From: Hemicentrotus pulcherrimus
Taxonomy: Eukaryota; Echinodermata; Echinoidea; Camarodonta; Strongylocentrotidae
DNA: 24,404 nucleotides
Direction of reading: 5' to 3'
Assembly (NCBI GenBank): GCA_003118195.1
Contig: BEXV01001143.1
Location: 1-24,404, forward strand
Shown here: positions 21,532 through 24,404 of the stretch, one piece after another
How the letters are laid out: every line of letters begins with the position of its first letter
Position numbering within the stretch: the first letter of the stretch is position 1
The notes under the pieces: generated by a model
The model's input: only the letters and a program-made list of their open reading frames with translations
Databases searched by the model: none
What the model was told of the DNA's origin: nothing
Program-made: the position numbers and the translations under genes

Positions 21532-24404
21532 GTAGGTGGAAGTGGTGTTGTGAATATCTATGTGGTGGTGGTGGTTGTGATGGTGGATGCCTGGAAGTGG
21601 AGGTAGTAGTGATATACTGATGGTAGTGAGTGGATGACTGGATGTAGAGGTGGTAAGGGTGGTGGTGGTAGGGGAGGGGGATCAGGAGGAATAGTTGGAG
21701 GAGGAGAAGGGGGAGGAGGAGGAGGAGGAGAGAGAGATGGAGAGAAAAGGAGAAGAATGGAGCAGAATTGAAGATAAACATTGTACATTTTCTCATTTAT
21801 AGTCAGGAATACTATCCTGCAACTCTGCATTCATCATTATAGAACTCAAATGACAAAAGCGATCGTTGACAAGATGATAAATTCTAAAACTTTATATCTT
21901 AATCAAGTTGCTCACACACTCTTGAAGGTAACCTTGTAAGTCTAGCTTTATACACACTTTGATGGACCACGATATTGATTGATAGCTGAAAGTGTGACAG
22001 AATTTGGGAAAATATTTGGTAAATCTCACCGAGTTGGTAGGGTGATACCTCAAGAGTATATACAGAACCTTCAAGATATTTGTTATTGTGTGCAGATGAA
22101 CAAAGGTGGAAGCATTCTTGCACTTTAAAATGCTGCAGTCTCAAATCTCATACTCACAGGTCTGAGTGTAAATATAGCTTGCCTTGTATTGATTTAAAAG
22201 GTTCAGGTAGTATGTACCCGATAGTACTGTTATCAGATTTCTTCATTAGGCTTAATAAATTTGCCAATGAGTTGTTTTGACAGACACTCTCACACATTGT
22301 AAATGACAGCGTTTTTTATGCCAAGAAACTTTATTGAATCGTAGGAATGTCTGTGTTGTTTCTGTTTTTGTGCCAAAAAACTTTGGGGAATCTTGCAAAG
22401 ATTTGTAAAATTTTCATGCTCACAAAATTTTCTAGTTTTAAAGTCAGTAACTACCGGTATCAGCTTCTTGTAGTCTAGGAAATTGAAGTAAGTCCATGAT
22501 GAGACCATGGACCTTTCTTATTAGGTCCATGATGAGAAAAACCTTTCCTGTTGTAGATGTTCATCATCACTGAATGATGACCATCTTCAAAAGGAAACCC
22601 AGATCTTTATGCTCCATTGAGGCTGCAGCTAGTCTTGGTGTTAAGTTTAGCGCTCTCTTTGCACCTGAAATGATTGAATGGGACCATCTAGCTAGCTGCG
22701 TTTAGAACCAGAATCAATGTAGTGAGCTGCTACCGGTTTACATGACTTCACCCTTTGTGGGCCCGCTTTGGAGGTGCAGGCAGGTTGACAAGATAAATGC
22801 GATCATTTGTTTGGTGGCAACAAAAGAAGCACTAAAGACGAGAGTGTGAGCGAAAAAGTCAAGTTATTGTGCAAATGAATTGAGAAATAAGCTTGTTGCA
22901 TGCATGATTTGATTTAACTTCTGTAGAGCTATCTATGATGATCTGAGCATAGGAAGTATGGGATATCGCCTCTAGCTCATAACTATTGGCAATCATTATA
23001 TATACTAAAAATCACAGTGTGTTGATGATGCAGGAAAGCACATGTCTTGTTTTAAGTCCTTTTTATGTAAAAACAACCACCAAGAAATTATGAGCTGATC
23101 ATCATCAAGGATCAGTACTATCATAACAAACAATATTCAGTGTTTCATCTTTTAAATAAACATTAAATATTGTGTTTGCAGTAATACAAAATAAACCTGG
23201 TGTGATTGTGTTGATTTGTAAGGGTACATAATTAATTGAATGTTTTAAGAGTATGTTGACTATATTTTGAAATATAGAGACCCTGGAATGCTCCCTTTCT
23301 GTAAACATATTGTGGATGGTTTAAACAAAATGTATACACTCTCTTTTGCTGAGATGATTGAGGTATACATTATCTATGAAATCATGTCATTGAATATTGA
23401 AATTGAATAATGAAATCCTGATTGCTCTTGAAGGGTGATGTTGTCAAGGGTAGGGAGCAGGTGGGAAACATTTATATGAATAAGTTACGGTTTAATCTAC
23501 GGTTTCTCCTCTATCAGTAACAATTGGACCAACATAAATGTGACTATACATGTATCTATATCCACACCAAATATCAGACCTTTCTATCATTAACTTGACA
23601 GGCAATTTATATTTCCATATTTCATAAATTCATGCCAAAACATCTGAGATGATTATTTTACATCCCTTAATACATCATCACCTCAAAACATTTCTTTCAC
23701 CTTATTAATAAAGGGATAGGCTGGCTAGACAGGTAGATTAACTCACTAAACTATTGGAAACCAATTCAAGTGGGATAAGTGGATGAGTGGATGGCTAGTA
23801 AATCCCATTATCTGGTAATTGCTGAGATAGTTTTTGATTGCTTTAGCAAAGCCATATCCAGCCCAGCCACTGAAAGACCAAAGAACCATTGACACAATGG
23901 CTTGTGACTCAAGCTAGATTAACTCTCTCACAATATGTTGTTGACAAGGTCATGTAGTATGTTAGTGGCAAAGGAGGTCTTGTAGCTGTTCAGACTACAC
24001 AAAATATATATGAAACTCGTATAAAGAAACGTCATATAATATATCGTATATAGAAAGGAGCGTACAGACTAGATTACAAAATCTACAAAGAAACATTGTA
24101 TAGAAAGAATTGGTTTTTTAATGAGGTCAGTTGATATGACAGCTGGCCAATGAGGAGTGTGCGGTCAAGTTTTATGATTTCAATACAATACAACGTTTAG
24201 AATAGAGCAGGATGCTGATTCTGTATTGAGTCTTCATTCAAAACAATGCCCAAAAGTATCATGTTTCTTCATATGACATTCAGACTACAAAATTCTCCTT
24301 ACTTATCGTCAAGCTTTACGACAAATTTTGGTAGCCCGAATGAAGGGAAGGATTCTAACAATCTTTTCATTGAGAGGGATGTAACCACATGAGTACTATC
24401 CAAA
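21532..24404 (+). other. Intron 3, 5' part (continues past window)
   Basis: It starts gtaggt. No downstream exon continuing the TSP1 repeat in phase 2 was found. Acceptor-like sites at about 22095, 22160, 22554, 22630, 22781 and 23180 either hit stops at once or give no TSP1-like cysteines. From about 21775 to 24404 the DNA is AT-rich with only small repeats, such as two copies of ggtccatgatgaga near 22494-22538 around a ccatgg palindrome. Confidence 0.6.
21535..21765. repeat. G-rich GGT/GGA low-complexity tract just after the exon 3 donor
   Basis: Runs of ggt, then ggtggtggtggtaggggaggggg, then gga repeats, beginning a few bases after the donor and ending in gagagagatggagag. The minus strand gives artificial Pro-rich and Ser/Leu-rich open frames. 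Several closely spaced G-runs (about 21650-21690) could fold into a G-quadruplex. Confidence 0.9.

Noticed and set aside
21479..21830. Minus-strand Pro/Leu-rich frames
   Set aside because: They are the complement of the G-rich low-complexity tract and overlap the TSP1 exon.
22165..22206. Possible short exon after tactcacag giving SECKYSLPC in the right phase
   Set aside because: The acceptor lacks a good pyrimidine tract, and the cysteine and arginine pattern does not match the second half of a TSP1 repeat.
1..24404. tRNA or rRNA genes and retrotransposon reverse transcriptase
   Set aside because: By eye I found no A-box/B-box pair with a cloverleaf, no rRNA-like conserved segments and no YxDD-type frame; a covariance-model and profile search would be needed to be certain.

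Overview
This looks like AT-rich, gene-poor DNA from an animal genome. There are no prokaryotic operons or long open frames. The only convincing coding sequence is two short exons bounded by good splice sites, set in long introns full of short inverted-repeat elements, microsatellites and a minisatellite. The encoded protein and the abundance of small terminal-inverted-repeat (TIR) elements suggest a marine invertebrate deuterostome; a sea urchin is my best guess from general familiarity, not a proven assignment. Single N positions at 1558, 11405, 18124 and 20028 mark assembly joins.

Layout, all on the + strand. Positions 1-200 are upstream DNA beginning in an AAAC microsatellite. About 195-493 is a CpG-dense stretch with CCAAT and CACCC/Runx-like motifs that ends in a strong donor (gtaagt at 494); I read it as the promoter and non-coding first exon. 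Intron 1 spans 494-5747. Exon 2 (5748-5826) holds the start codon and a complete signal peptide. Intron 2 (5827-21412, about 15.6 kb as assembled) carries most of the repeats. Exon 3 (21413-21531) encodes a possible R-x-x-R processing site followed by the first half of a thrombospondin type-1 repeat. Together the exons give the N-terminus of a secreted papilin / ADAMTS-like extracellular-matrix protein. The rest of the gene lies beyond 24404.

The repeats fall into clear groups. Two copies (19747-20355 and 16775-17127) belong to one long-TIR family. A 529-bp element (7932-8460) is built from repeated hairpins. Another TIR element of about 508 bp lies at 8753-9260. There is a 99-bp near-perfect hairpin at 5469-5567, a foldback sequence at 17968-18123, a 60-bp minisatellite at 15751-15978, and a perfect 71-bp direct repeat at 15046 and 21191. 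Three of the four N positions are flanked by near-identical duplicated sequence (periods about 516, 1067 and 105-116 bp). These are best explained as unmerged overlapping contigs or haplotypes, so the real locus is probably about 1.7 kb shorter than shown.

I found no CRISPR array, rRNA or tRNA gene, no transposase or reverse-transcriptase frame, and no novel multi-gene system. The most interesting content is the gene's N-terminal architecture, the non-autonomous transposon families and the haplotype-level insertion next to a gap.
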